Shown one piece after another: positions 56,429-64,000 of a stretch of DNA of 64,000 nt. Source of the stretch: Thermovirga lienii DSM 17291 (GTDB lineage: Bacteria > Synergistota > Synergistia > Synergistales > Thermovirgaceae); the NCBI GenBank assembly GCA_000233775.1, contig CP003096.1, positions 894,501 to 958,500 of the forward strand, written 5' to 3'. The notes beneath the pieces are model-generated. The model did not search any database. It was not told the DNA's origin and saw nothing but the letters and a program-made list of their open reading frames with translations. The position numbers and the translations under genes are program-made. Every line of letters starts with the position of its first letter. Position 1 is the stretch's first letter.

Positions 56429-56920
56429 TTATTTCTGAGAGACTATGGGTTTTATGTAGTGATATTGAGGTTCTGAATCCCATGGAAAAAGGATCCATGT
56501 GTCCTGACTGACCTCAGTTATAAACGTGTCCACTTCCGGTCTGCCGTCGGGCTTTGCATAAACTGTTGCGAAGTGGGCACCAGGAATCATTTTCCGAACT
56601 ACTCTAGCGGTGGATCCTGTGTCCACCAAATCGTCAATTATCAGTATCCTTTCTTTTTCATCGCGCTTTATTTCTTTTAGTATTCTAGTCTCCCCTTGGG
56701 TTCTCAGGGTGTAGCTGGAGATGCATACGGTGTCGACAAAGCGAATCTCCAGCTCCCTGGCAATTATCGCAGCTGGAACCAGCCCACCTCTTGCAACAGC
56801 CACAATTTTATCCCAGGTGCCTAGATCTAGTAACCTCCATGCGAGGGCTTTGCAATCTTGATGCAACTGCTGCCATGACACAGGGTAAACTTTCTTGTAT
56901 TTTTCTTCGCTATTTGTCAT
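56429..56920 (-). CDS. gpt: Xanthine-guanine phosphoribosyltransferase
   Basis: The protein has 163 residues and closely resembles E. coli Gpt: [25 protein letters not shown], the PRPP site [13 protein letters not shown] and [10 protein letters not shown]. It converts xanthine, guanine and to some extent hypoxanthine to nucleotides. The ribosome site GGAGGAGGTG lies before its ATG at 56920. It follows cysS by 25 bases on the - strand and converges with the nucleoside transporter operon. Confidence 0.9.
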   Translation of the reverse strand: MTNSEEKYKKVYPVSWQQLHQDCKALAWRLLDLGTWDKIVAVARGGLVPAAIIARELEIRFVDTVCISSYTLRTQGETRILKEIKRDEKERILIIDDLVDTGSTARVVRKMIPGAHFATVYAKPDGRPEVDTFITEVSQDTWILFPWDSEPQYHYIKPIVSQK

Positions 56921-56945
56921 GAGGGCACCTCCTCCGGGATTTTAT

Positions 56946-58376
56946 CTAGTGTAAAGCCCTTTTCCATCTCGTTCCGCTTGGGGTATCTTCTAAAACAATG
57001 CCCATGGACGAAAGCTTGTCTCTTATTTCGTCCGCTTTGGCAAAGTTTCTTTGTTTCCTTGCCTCCTCCCTTTCCCTTATTAGTTCATTTATGAGCTCTT
57101 CATTCAGCTCTGTTGATTCGTTTTCGGCTTTCAGTGTGTTGTTGATATCAATTATTCCCAATATCTCGTCAGCGTATCTCATCAAAGCCTTGGCGCTGTC
57201 GATAAAATTCTTGTCGAAGTTGTTTCCCTTCAATACTTGGTTTACTATCTTTACAGCTTCGAAGAGGACTCCTATGGCACCTGCGGTATTGAAATCATCC
57301 TTTAAGTTGGAATCGAATTTTTCCTTCAGGGAATTTATTGTTTCTGTTTCTCCCATTGAGGTGCCGCTATCGTAGCAGCGTTCTTCGGCATTGAGCAGCT
57401 CATTCCAGCAGTTGCGTATTCTTTCTGCTCCTTTTGCCGAATTAATCAGGTTTTCAACAGAGAAATTCAGGGGGGTTCTGTAGTGGGCACTGAGCATGAA
57501 CAATCTGATGGCTACAGGATGAAACTTTTTTCTGGCTTCTCTGGCTGTTAGGAAGTTTCCTAAGGATTTGGACATTTTTTCAGCGTTTATCATCAAGTAT
57601 CCGTTGTGCATCCAGTATTTAACGAAAGGCTTACCTGTAGCTGCTTCCGCTTGGGCTATTTCGTTCTCATGATGGGGGAACACCAGGTCGCTTCCCCCTG
57701 TATGAATATCTATGGTCTCTCCAAGATATTTGATGGCCATGGCACTGCATTCTATGTGCCATCCAGGCCTTCCTTCGCCCCACGGGCTAGGCCACGATGG
57801 TTCTCCGGGTTTTTTCGCCTTCCATAAAGCGAAGTCCAAAGGGTGTTTTTTATTAGGGTTTATCTCTACTCTGGCCCCAGATTGAAGTTCTTCAAGGGTT
57901 TGTTTGGAGAGCTTCCCATATTCGGGATAGCTTTGAACATCGAAATAGACATCTCCGTTCACCACATATGCGTGGCCATTTTTCATTATCTTTTCTATGA
58001 GAGAAATTATTTCGTCTATGTGTTCCGTTGCTCTGGGCGCTACTGTAGGCCTTTTAATTCCCAAGGCATCGGCGTCTTCATAGTAGGCTTCTATGAACTT
58101 TTCTGCTAATTGAGGCACGGTGATGCCCAGTTCCTTTGCCCTATTTATCATTTTGTCATCTATGTCGGTGAAGTTTTGCACAAAAGTCACTTCGTATCCT
58201 TGGGCCTCGAGAAATCGGCGAAAGGCGTCGAAAACTATGAAAGGTCTAGCGTTGCCTATGTGGAAGTAATCATATACGGTAGGGCCACAAGTGTAGATGC
58301 CTACCTTGCCTTTTTTTTGGGTAACTAAGGGCTCTTTCGTTCTAGTTAAATCGTTATATATAGTGATGGTTTCCAA
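56946..58376 (-). CDS. cysS: Cysteinyl-tRNA synthetase
   Basis: A class I synthetase of 476 residues. HIGN lies at 39-42 and KMSKS at 267-271. Zinc ligands are C30, C210 and H235 with a nearby Glu. It starts with TTG at 58376 (read on the - strand), 7 bases after GGAGGTG. It heads a - strand operon with gpt. No T-box leader is visible in the 123-base gap to uvrC. Confidence 0.96.
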   Translation of the reverse strand: METITIYNDLTRTKEPLVTQKKGKVGIYTCGPTVYDYFHIGNARPFIVFDAFRRFLEAQGYEVTFVQNFTDIDDKMINRAKELGITVPQLAEKFIEAYYEDADALGIKRPTVAPRATEHIDEIISLIEKIMKNGHAYVVNGDVYFDVQSYPEYGKLSKQTLEELQSGARVEINPNKKHPLDFALWKAKKPGEPSWPSPWGEGRPGWHIECSAMAIKYLGETIDIHTGGSDLVFPHHENEIAQAEAATGKPFVKYWMHNGYLMINAEKMSKSLGNFLTAREARKKFHPVAIRLFMLSAHYRTPLNFSVENLINSAKGAERIRNCWNELLNAEERCYDSGTSMGETETINSLKEKFDSNLKDDFNTAGAIGVLFEAVKIVNQVLKGNNFDKNFIDSAKALMRYADEILGIIDINNTLKAENESTELNEELINELIREREEARKQRNFAKADEIRDKLSSMGIVLEDTPSGTRWKRALH

Positions 58377-58438
58377 TTATAACACCTCCAATTAAAGGAA
58401 AAAGCGATGTAAAATAATCCTATACCAAAAAGGTGGTT

Positions 58439-58468
58439 TTGCTCAACTGAATTTTGAGCGCCTATTAT
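58439..58468 (+). promoter_or_regulatory. Candidate promoter of uvrC with an internal inverted repeat
   Basis: TTGCTC (58439-58444) and TATTAT (58463-58468) are 18 bases apart in the divergent cysS-uvrC gap. GCTCAA/TTGAGC (58441-58459) forms an inverted repeat between them, so a regulator could act on uvrC, cysS or both. Confidence 0.35.
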
Positions 58469-58499
58469 TTTTGTAAGGTTTTGGGAGGAATGGATTTCA

Positions 58500-59984
58500 T
58501 TGGCGATCGACGCATTGAGGAATAAAATCAACTCTATGCCCAACAGACCGGGAGTATATTTGATGCATAACTCTTCGGGTGAGGTCCTTTACGTTGGCAA
58601 GGCTAAGTCTCTCAAGAAGAGATTGCGTTCCTATCTCAGGCATAGCAGTTTTTCCTCTCCCAGGTTAAGGAAATTAACCAAAGAAGTGGAGGATATATCG
58701 GTTATAAGGACCGAAAATGAGGCAGAGGCTTTCATCGTAGAGGCAAGGCTCATAAAGCTTTACCAGCCTTTCTACAACGTGGAGCTGAAGATGGGGGAAA
58801 AGTATCCTTTCATCAAGATCACTGCGGAGGATTTTCCCAGGCTAATAATAACACGGCATAAAGAGGACGATGGCTCCATGTACTTTGGGCCCTACGTGAA
58901 TGTAAAGCAACTTAGGCAGCTTTTGAGGATCATAAACAGGTACTTTCCTATCAGGGATTGCGGCAAAATCATAGGTGACGGTACTCCTATTCAATCTAGG
59001 CCTTGCATTAGATATTCTTTGGGGCAATGTCCTGGACCTTGTGCTGGTCTTTGTGACAGGAGAGAATATCAGGAAAACGTAGCTGATATAATCTTATTGT
59101 TAAATGGACAGTCGTCAGAGCTGGTATCAAGGTTGAGGAATCGCATGGATAGAGCTGCCAAGAATTTAGCCTTTGAGGCAGCAGCCAGGCTCAGAGACGC
59201 TATAAGGGTTATATGGAGGTTTTCCAGGCAGAAAACCTCGTCTTTGTTTTTAGAGACAAGTAGCGATGAGTTGTGGAAACCCCTTTTAAGGCTACAGACC
59301 GTATTGCAATTGAGGACAGTGCCTTGGAGGATAGAGGGATTTGACATTTCTCATCATGCAGGCAAGGAGACCTATGGGGCCTGTGTAGTCTTTGAACAGG
59401 GACTGCCTAATCCTTCTCTTTACCGTAAATTCAGTGTAAGCCAAAGGGATGCTCCCGATGACTTCAGAGCTATACGTGAGGTGGTTTTTCGAAGATACAA
59501 AAGACTAAAAGAAGCACAGGATGCCTTTCCTCAACTTATTCTGATAGATGGAGGGAAGCAGCAGCTTCGCTTTGCAGTTGAAGCCCTAGAGGAAGCACAG
59601 GTGGAAGGGATAGATGTTGTGGCATTGGCAAAGAAAGAGGAACTGCTGTATGTACCCGGAAGGGACGAACCGTTGTCGTTGCATCGGGATGATGAAGGGT
59701 TAAAGCTTTTGCAGAGGGTGAGAGACGAGGCTCACAGATTTGCCTTGGCTGCTCACACGGCTGCAAGTAGAAGGCGCTTCTCCAGATCTTCGTTGGAAGA
59801 TATTCCGGGTGTTGGGAAAATTATAGCTTCCAGATTGATTGCCAAGTTTGGAAGCGTGGCTAACATAGCTATGGCTACTCCAGAAGAGGTAGCACAAGTT
59901 AAAGGAGTAAGCATCTTGATGGCAAACAAAATTTTAGAGGCATTAAAAGGAGCCAAGGATGGGAAACAAGAAGAACAAGTATAA
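58500..59984 (+). CDS. uvrC: Excinuclease ABC subunit C
   Basis: The protein has 494 residues, shorter than the usual 560-610. The GIY-YIG nuclease domain (about 17-95, with PGVYLMHN and LYVGKAKSLKKR) makes the 3' cut. A UVR domain (about 198-233) binds UvrB. The RNase H-like C-terminal nuclease (about 280-420, GFDISHHAGK, LILIDGGKQQL, RDEAHRFA) makes the 5' cut. A helix-hairpin-helix pair (about 430-490) ends the protein. All domains are present, so the shortness is from linkers. TTG at 58500 follows GGGAGGAA by 9 bases. It overlaps ribD by 26 bases. Confidence 0.93.
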   Translation: MAIDALRNKINSMPNRPGVYLMHNSSGEVLYVGKAKSLKKRLRSYLRHSSFSSPRLRKLTKEVEDISVIRTENEAEAFIVEARLIKLYQPFYNVELKMGEKYPFIKITAEDFPRLIITRHKEDDGSMYFGPYVNVKQLRQLLRIINRYFPIRDCGKIIGDGTPIQSRPCIRYSLGQCPGPCAGLCDRREYQENVADIILLLNGQSSELVSRLRNRMDRAAKNLAFEAAARLRDAIRVIWRFSRQKTSSLFLETSSDELWKPLLRLQTVLQLRTVPWRIEGFDISHHAGKETYGACVVFEQGLPNPSLYRKFSVSQRDAPDDFRAIREVVFRRYKRLKEAQDAFPQLILIDGGKQQLRFAVEALEEAQVEGIDVVALAKKEELLYVPGRDEPLSLHRDDEGLKLLQRVRDEAHRFALAAHTAASRRRFSRSSLEDIPGVGKIIASRLIAKFGSVANIAMATPEEVAQVKGVSILMANKILEALKGAKDGKQEEQV

Positions 59985-61092
59985 AGATAGCTACTATATG
60001 AGGATGGCTATAAGTCTTGCTTCGCGGGGTACGGGTAACGTGAGCCCAAACCCCAAAGTGGGGGCAGTCATAGTTAAGGAAGACGAGGTCGTTGGTTTTG
60101 GTTGGCATAGGCAGTTGGGTGGAAACCATGCTGAAGTGGAAGCTTTGGCGATGGCGCAAGAGAATGCCAAGGGGGCTACTGTCTACGTTAACCTGGAACC
60201 TTGTAGCCACTATGGGAAAACGCCCCCATGTGCCCCTCGCCTGGTGGAAGCAGGTGTGAGTAGAGTTGTAATTTCAATGGTAGATCCCAACGAAAAAGTT
60301 AACGGTAAAGGCATAAGTATATTGGAACAAGCTGGAATCCAAGTGGATATAGGTATAGAAAGAGAAGCCTCCGTATGGCTTAACAGGGGATTTATCAAAA
60401 GGGTCAAGACCGGAAGGCCATGGGTTATTCTAAAAGCAGCCCTTACTGCTGATGGGAATATTGCCATGCAGAATGGTTACAGTAAGTGGATAACTAACGA
60501 ATTTTCCCGAACGTCGGCTCACTTGTTAAGAGCTGAGTGTGACGCTATACTGGTTGGAGCAGGTACGGTCATAAAGGATAATCCTCGATTGGATGTACGT
60601 GACGCCCCTGGGAAATCTCCACTAAAGGTTGTTCTTGATTCTAGGTACAGAGTCCCCATTACTTCAAAGGTCTTTGATCGTGGCAGAACAATAATAATGG
60701 GAAGCGAACTCATGTTTAAGGAGAGTAGCTTTGCATCTTACAGGGACCGTGATAACAGCACTGTGGAGATAATGTTTGCACAATCTGAAAATAATGGTAA
60801 GGTTGACATAGAAAGGGTATTGCAGCTTCTGGGAGATCTAGGTGTCAATTACCTTTTGGTTGAGGGAGGAGCAGAGGTTTTTAGTTCCTTCGTATCTCGT
60901 AGATTATTTGATGAAATAAGTCTTTTTATCAATCCCAGCTTTATGGGTAAAGGTATAGGAATGACCCGAAATGTCAATGTAACTTCCCTGGAGGATCGTA
61001 TAGGCTTTAATGTCTTGCGCGTAAGTAACTTAGAAGGTGATCTATGGATCGAGGGTGTTTCTAAATGTTCACAGGACTTATTGAGGATGTAG
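59959..61092 (+). CDS. ribD: Riboflavin biosynthesis deaminase/reductase RibD
   Basis: A bifunctional protein of 377 residues. The N-terminal deaminase has the zinc site H57-A-E59, C82 and C91 (PCSHYGKTPPC). The C-terminal reductase (about 150-370) contains ALTADGNIAM and LVEGGAEVFSSF. It carries out the two steps from the GTP cyclohydrolase II product to the ribitylaminopyrimidine phosphate. AAAGGAG precedes the ATG at 59959. It overlaps uvrC by 26 bases and ribE by 28. Confidence 0.95.
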   Translation: MGNKKNKYKDSYYMRMAISLASRGTGNVSPNPKVGAVIVKEDEVVGFGWHRQLGGNHAEVEALAMAQENAKGATVYVNLEPCSHYGKTPPCAPRLVEAGVSRVVISMVDPNEKVNGKGISILEQAGIQVDIGIEREASVWLNRGFIKRVKTGRPWVILKAALTADGNIAMQNGYSKWITNEFSRTSAHLLRAECDAILVGAGTVIKDNPRLDVRDAPGKSPLKVVLDSRYRVPITSKVFDRGRTIIMGSELMFKESSFASYRDRDNSTVEIMFAQSENNGKVDIERVLQLLGDLGVNYLLVEGGAEVFSSFVSRRLFDEISLFINPSFMGKGIGMTRNVNVTSLEDRIGFNVLRVSNLEGDLWIEGVSKCSQDLLRM

Positions 61093-61727
61093 GTAAGATA
61101 ACATCCATAATTGCAAGAGGTGATGTTACCGTTGTTGAAATAGGAGATACATTCATTGCCTCGGAACTAAAAAGAGGAAGCTCTGTTGCTGTGTCTGGAG
61201 CTTGTCTCACCGTGGTGGAGGTTGTATCTTCTAACAGGTTCAAGGTGGAGATTATGGAAGAGACCAGGAATAGGACCACGTTAAGCAAGGCTAGAATAGG
61301 CTTGAGGGTAAACCTTGAGAGGGCCCTTCCTGTGCAGGGGCGTTTCGATGGTCACATAGTGACCGGTCATGTGGATACATTAGGAGAGGTAGTGGATATA
61401 GTAGATAAGGGTAGGACCCGACAGATTTTCATAAAGGTTCCCTCGGAGTGGGTTAAATATATAGTGGAGAAAGGCTCTGTTGCTGTGGATGGGGTAAGCC
61501 TCACCGTGATAAGTGTGGAAGGTGATACCTTTAGCGTAGGGCTTATACCTACCACTCTTGCAGATACCACTATAGGAAGCGTACGTAAAGGGGACAGGGT
61601 TAACATAGAGTGTGATATATTGGCTAAATATATTGCAAGGTTGATAAGCAGCGATAATAAATCACCCCCCTCTGATGAAGGCAGTTATGGCTTGAGTTTG
61701 GAGCGACTCAGAGAGCTTGGGTGGTAA
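61065..61727 (+). CDS. ribE: Riboflavin synthase alpha chain
   Basis: The protein has 220 residues with two lumazine-binding domains. [12 protein letters not shown] begins the first (about 1-95), with GACLTVVEV. The second (about 96-195) contains GHIVTGHVD and [11 protein letters not shown]. It makes riboflavin from two molecules of dimethylribityllumazine. The ATG at 61065 lies within the ribD end. Its 3' end is followed by ribBA after 28 bases. Confidence 0.95.
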   Translation: MFTGLIEDVGKITSIIARGDVTVVEIGDTFIASELKRGSSVAVSGACLTVVEVVSSNRFKVEIMEETRNRTTLSKARIGLRVNLERALPVQGRFDGHIVTGHVDTLGEVVDIVDKGRTRQIFIKVPSEWVKYIVEKGSVAVDGVSLTVISVEGDTFSVGLIPTTLADTTIGSVRKGDRVNIECDILAKYIARLISSDNKSPPSDEGSYGLSLERLRELGW

Positions 61728-61755
61728 GGTGTTGTTAACTAGGAGGGAACACGCG

Positions 61756-62994
61756 ATGGCTGATAAAAAAATTTTCAGTTCGATAGAAGAGGCCCTAGAA
61801 GATATAAAAAAAGGGAAAATGGTCATAGTGGTGGATGATGAGTCCAGGGAGAACGAAGGAGATTTAGTAATGGCTGCCCAGTTTGTGAGGGCAGAGGATA
61901 TAAACTTTATGGCTAAACATGCGAGAGGGCTTATCTGTGTCCCAATTACTGAAGAAAAAGCCAAACTGCTTGGATTATCTCCCATGGTTGAGGACAATAG
62001 TGATCCCCATGGTACTGCGTTCACGGTGTCAGTTGACGCTAGGGATGGCACCACTACCGGAATATCTGCGGAAGAAAGAGCCTTGACGGCGAAATTGCTG
62101 TCCCGTCCAGACGTGAAACCAGAGATGTTCAGGCGGCCAGGGCATGTTTTTCCTTTGATAGCGAGAAATGGGGGAGTTTTGAAACGAGCAGGGCACACAG
62201 AAGCAGCTGTAGATTTGGCTCGCCTTGCGGGGTGTGAGCCCGTGGGGGTTATATGCGAGATAATGAACGAAGATGGTACTATGGCAAGGCTCAATGACCT
62301 TGAGGAGTTTTCCAAGAAACATGGACTGAAAATAATCTCTATAGAAGATCTTATAAGATATAGACATCGTAGGGATAAATTAGTGGAGAAAGCCGCAACG
62401 GTAAATTTGCCAACGGAATACGGGATCTTCGTTGCTCATGCGTACAGATCCTTATTGGACAGTGATACTTCATCCTTGCTTCACATAGCATTGGTGAAAG
62501 GTGAGGTGAGAGGCAGGGACGGGGTTCTGGTCAGAGTTCATTCAGAATGTCTAACAGGGGATGTTTTTGGTTCCTTGAGGTGCGATTGCGGCCCCCAGCT
62601 TCACACGACGATGAAGATGATTGAGGAGGAAGGCTGCGGAGTGCTTTTGTATATGCGACAAGAAGGCCGAGGTATAGGCCTTTTGGAAAAACTCAAAGCT
62701 TACGAGCTCCAAGAAAAAGGTCTTGATACTGTGGAGGCCAACGAGGCTTTGGGGCATCCTCCAGATTTGAGGGATTATGGCATTGGTGCCCAAATATTGG
62801 TGGACCTTGGGTTGCATAGGATTCGCCTAATAACGAATAACCCTCGGAAGATAGTTGGATTAGAGGGGTACGGATTAGAGATAATTGAGAGAGTGCCGTT
62901 GATGGTAGAACCCAATGAATACAATAAGCGCTATTTGGCGACTAAAAAGCAAAAACTTGGCCATATGTTGCATCTGAAGGATTTTATCGGCTAA
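61756..62994 (+). CDS. ribBA: Bifunctional DHBP synthase / GTP cyclohydrolase II (RibBA)
   Basis: The protein has 412 residues. The N-terminal DHBP synthase (about 1-205) has [15 protein letters not shown], with the acidic metal site near 27-36. The C-terminal GTP cyclohydrolase II (about 210-405) has [21 protein letters not shown] with three zinc cysteines, and RQEGRGIGL. It supplies both riboflavin precursors. ATG at 61756 has AGGAGGG 8 bases upstream. Confidence 0.96.
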   Translation: MADKKIFSSIEEALEDIKKGKMVIVVDDESRENEGDLVMAAQFVRAEDINFMAKHARGLICVPITEEKAKLLGLSPMVEDNSDPHGTAFTVSVDARDGTTTGISAEERALTAKLLSRPDVKPEMFRRPGHVFPLIARNGGVLKRAGHTEAAVDLARLAGCEPVGVICEIMNEDGTMARLNDLEEFSKKHGLKIISIEDLIRYRHRRDKLVEKAATVNLPTEYGIFVAHAYRSLLDSDTSSLLHIALVKGEVRGRDGVLVRVHSECLTGDVFGSLRCDCGPQLHTTMKMIEEEGCGVLLYMRQEGRGIGLLEKLKAYELQEKGLDTVEANEALGHPPDLRDYGIGAQILVDLGLHRIRLITNNPRKIVGLEGYGLEIIERVPLMVEPNEYNKRYLATKKQKLGHMLHLKDFIG

Positions 62995-63030
62995 AACACC
63001 AGAATTTTAATGAAAGAAGGGGTAGGCAAA

Positions 63031-63522
63031 ATGCGTGTTTTTCAGGGCAAAATGGTGGGAACGGGACTGAAGTTTGCCATAGTGGTTTCTCGTTTCAATG
63101 AGCTTATATCTTCAAGGTTACTTGAAGGGGCGAAAGATTACTTATTGAGACATGAGGTTAGACATCAAGACATAGATGTGGTTTGGGTTCCTGGAGCTTG
63201 GGAGATACCCCTGGCTGCAAAAGAGTGTGCTCTTATGGGGATTTATGATGGGGTAATAGCTTTAGGGGCGGTAATTAGAGGCAATACGCCTCACTTTGAC
63301 TACGTGGCTTCAGAAGTTGCCAAAGGCTTGGCTGTGACTGGTCTGAATCAAAGAGTTCCTGTAACCTTTGGTGTGCTCACGTGTGACAACTTGGAGCAAG
63401 CATTGGAGAGAGCTGGCAGTAAGGCTGGCAACAAGGGCGTGGAAGCTGCTTCGGCGGCTTTGGAAATGGCCAATTTGTTGAAAAAACTGAGAAATGAACA
63501 AGGAGATGACAAGGATGCTTGA
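63031..63522 (+). CDS. ribH: 6,7-dimethyl-8-ribityllumazine synthase
   Basis: The protein has 163 residues. It joins the DHBP and ribitylaminopyrimidine products. [28 protein letters not shown] and [17 protein letters not shown], with the catalytic His, are present. ATG at 63031 is preferred because GAAGGGG lies before it; ATG at 63010 has no ribosome site. It overlaps serS by 8 bases. Confidence 0.95.
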   Translation: MRVFQGKMVGTGLKFAIVVSRFNELISSRLLEGAKDYLLRHEVRHQDIDVVWVPGAWEIPLAAKECALMGIYDGVIALGAVIRGNTPHFDYVASEVAKGLAVTGLNQRVPVTFGVLTCDNLEQALERAGSKAGNKGVEAASAALEMANLLKKLRNEQGDDKDA

Positions 63523-64000
63523 TATTCGGCTTTTTAGGGATAACCTAGAGGGTTTGAAGCAAATGCTCAAGAATAGGGGCTATGATTATCCTGTCGAAGA
63601 GGTTGCATCTTTGGATGAAGAAAGACGGCGGATATTGGTTGAGGTAGAGGAGCTAAAGGCTGAACGTAATAGAGGCTCAAAAGAAGTTGCAGAGGCCAAG
63701 GCGAAGGGAATGGATGTAACTCATCTGAAGGAACGAATGAAAAGCATAGGAGCAAAGATAAAGGAGCTTGATGAAAAGTTATCTAAGATAGAGAAAAAAC
63801 TAGAGGAACATCTGCTCAGGATCCCCAATTGGCCTCATTCATCCGTGCCTATAGGCCCTGATGAGACATATAACGTGGAAATCAGAAGGTGGGGGGAACC
63901 GAAAGAGTTTGAATTCCCTCCTAAGCCCCATTGGGAGATAGGAGAGAGTCTGGGGATATTGGATTTTCAGAGGGGAGTAATGTTGGCGGAAAGCCGCTTT
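63515..64000 (+). CDS. serS: Seryl-tRNA synthetase, N-terminal part
   Basis: 162 residues are visible before the window edge. The N-terminal [18 protein letters not shown] opening and long antiparallel coiled coil (about 30-105) are those of bacterial SerRS, followed by [15 protein letters not shown] and the start of the catalytic domain ([14 protein letters not shown]). It charges tRNA-Ser and also tRNA-Sec, the first step in making selenocysteinyl-tRNA. AGGAG lies 9 bases before the ATG at 63515. Confidence 0.93.
   Translation, partial: MLDIRLFRDNLEGLKQMLKNRGYDYPVEEVASLDEERRRILVEVEELKAERNRGSKEVAEAKAKGMDVTHLKERMKSIGAKIKELDEKLSKIEKKLEEHLLRIPNWPHSSVPIGPDETYNVEIRRWGEPKEFEFPPKPHWEIGESLGILDFQRGVMLAESRF

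Overview
The window is a chromosomal segment from an anaerobic, amino-acid-fermenting bacterium, most likely a member of Synergistota and perhaps a thermophile. This assignment is an inference. It rests on the gene content (2-oxoacid:ferredoxin oxidoreductase, BMP-type nucleoside transporter, MTA/SAH deaminase, selenocysteine tRNA, type IV pili), on frequent AGG/AGA and ATA codons with many GTG and TTG starts, and on Firmicute-like gene orders without their sporulation genes. A 16S search of 8269-9799 would settle it. Almost every gene lies on the + strand in tightly packed, often overlapping operons. The only - strand genes are cysS and gpt. I see no insertion sequence, prophage or CRISPR array.

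Layout. 1-7965: a housekeeping operon with the end of rsmB, a kinase-less PASTA protein, rpe, a RodZ-like protein, rimO, pgpA, cinA, thpR and recA, closed by a hairpin. 7966-13217: an rRNA operon with a strong promoter, 16S, tRNA-Ile(GAT), tRNA-Ala(TGC), 23S and 5S. 13217-13813: a gene-free, strongly G-depleted stretch. 13814-23009: a type IV pilus cluster (pilB, pilT, pilC, pilA, pilM, pilN, pilO, a PilP-like gene, pilQ). 23083-26871: efp, a zinc-ribbon protein, an Asp23 protein, an unknown membrane protein, nusB and xseA. 26887-30452: mtnA, an adenosylhomocysteinase-family gene and an MTA/SAH deaminase, which together form a salvage module for SAM by-products.

30526-42744: translation, repair and isoprenoid genes alaS, ruvX, mutS, mutL, miaA, ispH, rpsA, def and fmt. 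42741-46199: an uncharacterised P-loop NTPase followed by the four-subunit 2-oxoacid:ferredoxin oxidoreductase korDABC. 46203-50358: nudF, xerD, punA, a pyrimidine-nucleoside phosphorylase and a small sigma-70 factor. 50379-50593: a self-contained tRNA-Sec unit with its own promoter and terminator. 50711-51532: an acetoacetate decarboxylase family gene behind a perfect inverted repeat. 51551-56421: a BMP-type nucleoside ABC transporter of four genes. 56429-58376 (-): cysS and gpt. 58500-64000: uvrC, ribD, ribE, ribBA, ribH and the start of serS.

Two themes link the genes. First, nucleoside and purine handling recurs: import (52-56 kb), phosphorolysis (punA, pdp), base salvage (gpt) and recycling of methylthioadenosine and adenosylhomocysteine (27-30 kb). 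Second, several blocks keep the Firmicute order but lack parts: the PASTA protein lies where prkC would be but has no kinase domain, efp-nusB lacks spoIIIA, and punA-pdp is followed by a lone sigma factor where spoIIA-sigF is found in spore formers. I found no clearly novel multi-gene system. The best candidates for a second look are the PASTA-only protein, the NTPase ahead of korDABC, the SAH/MTA module, the unknown membrane protein 24660-25166 and the G-free tract after the 5S gene.
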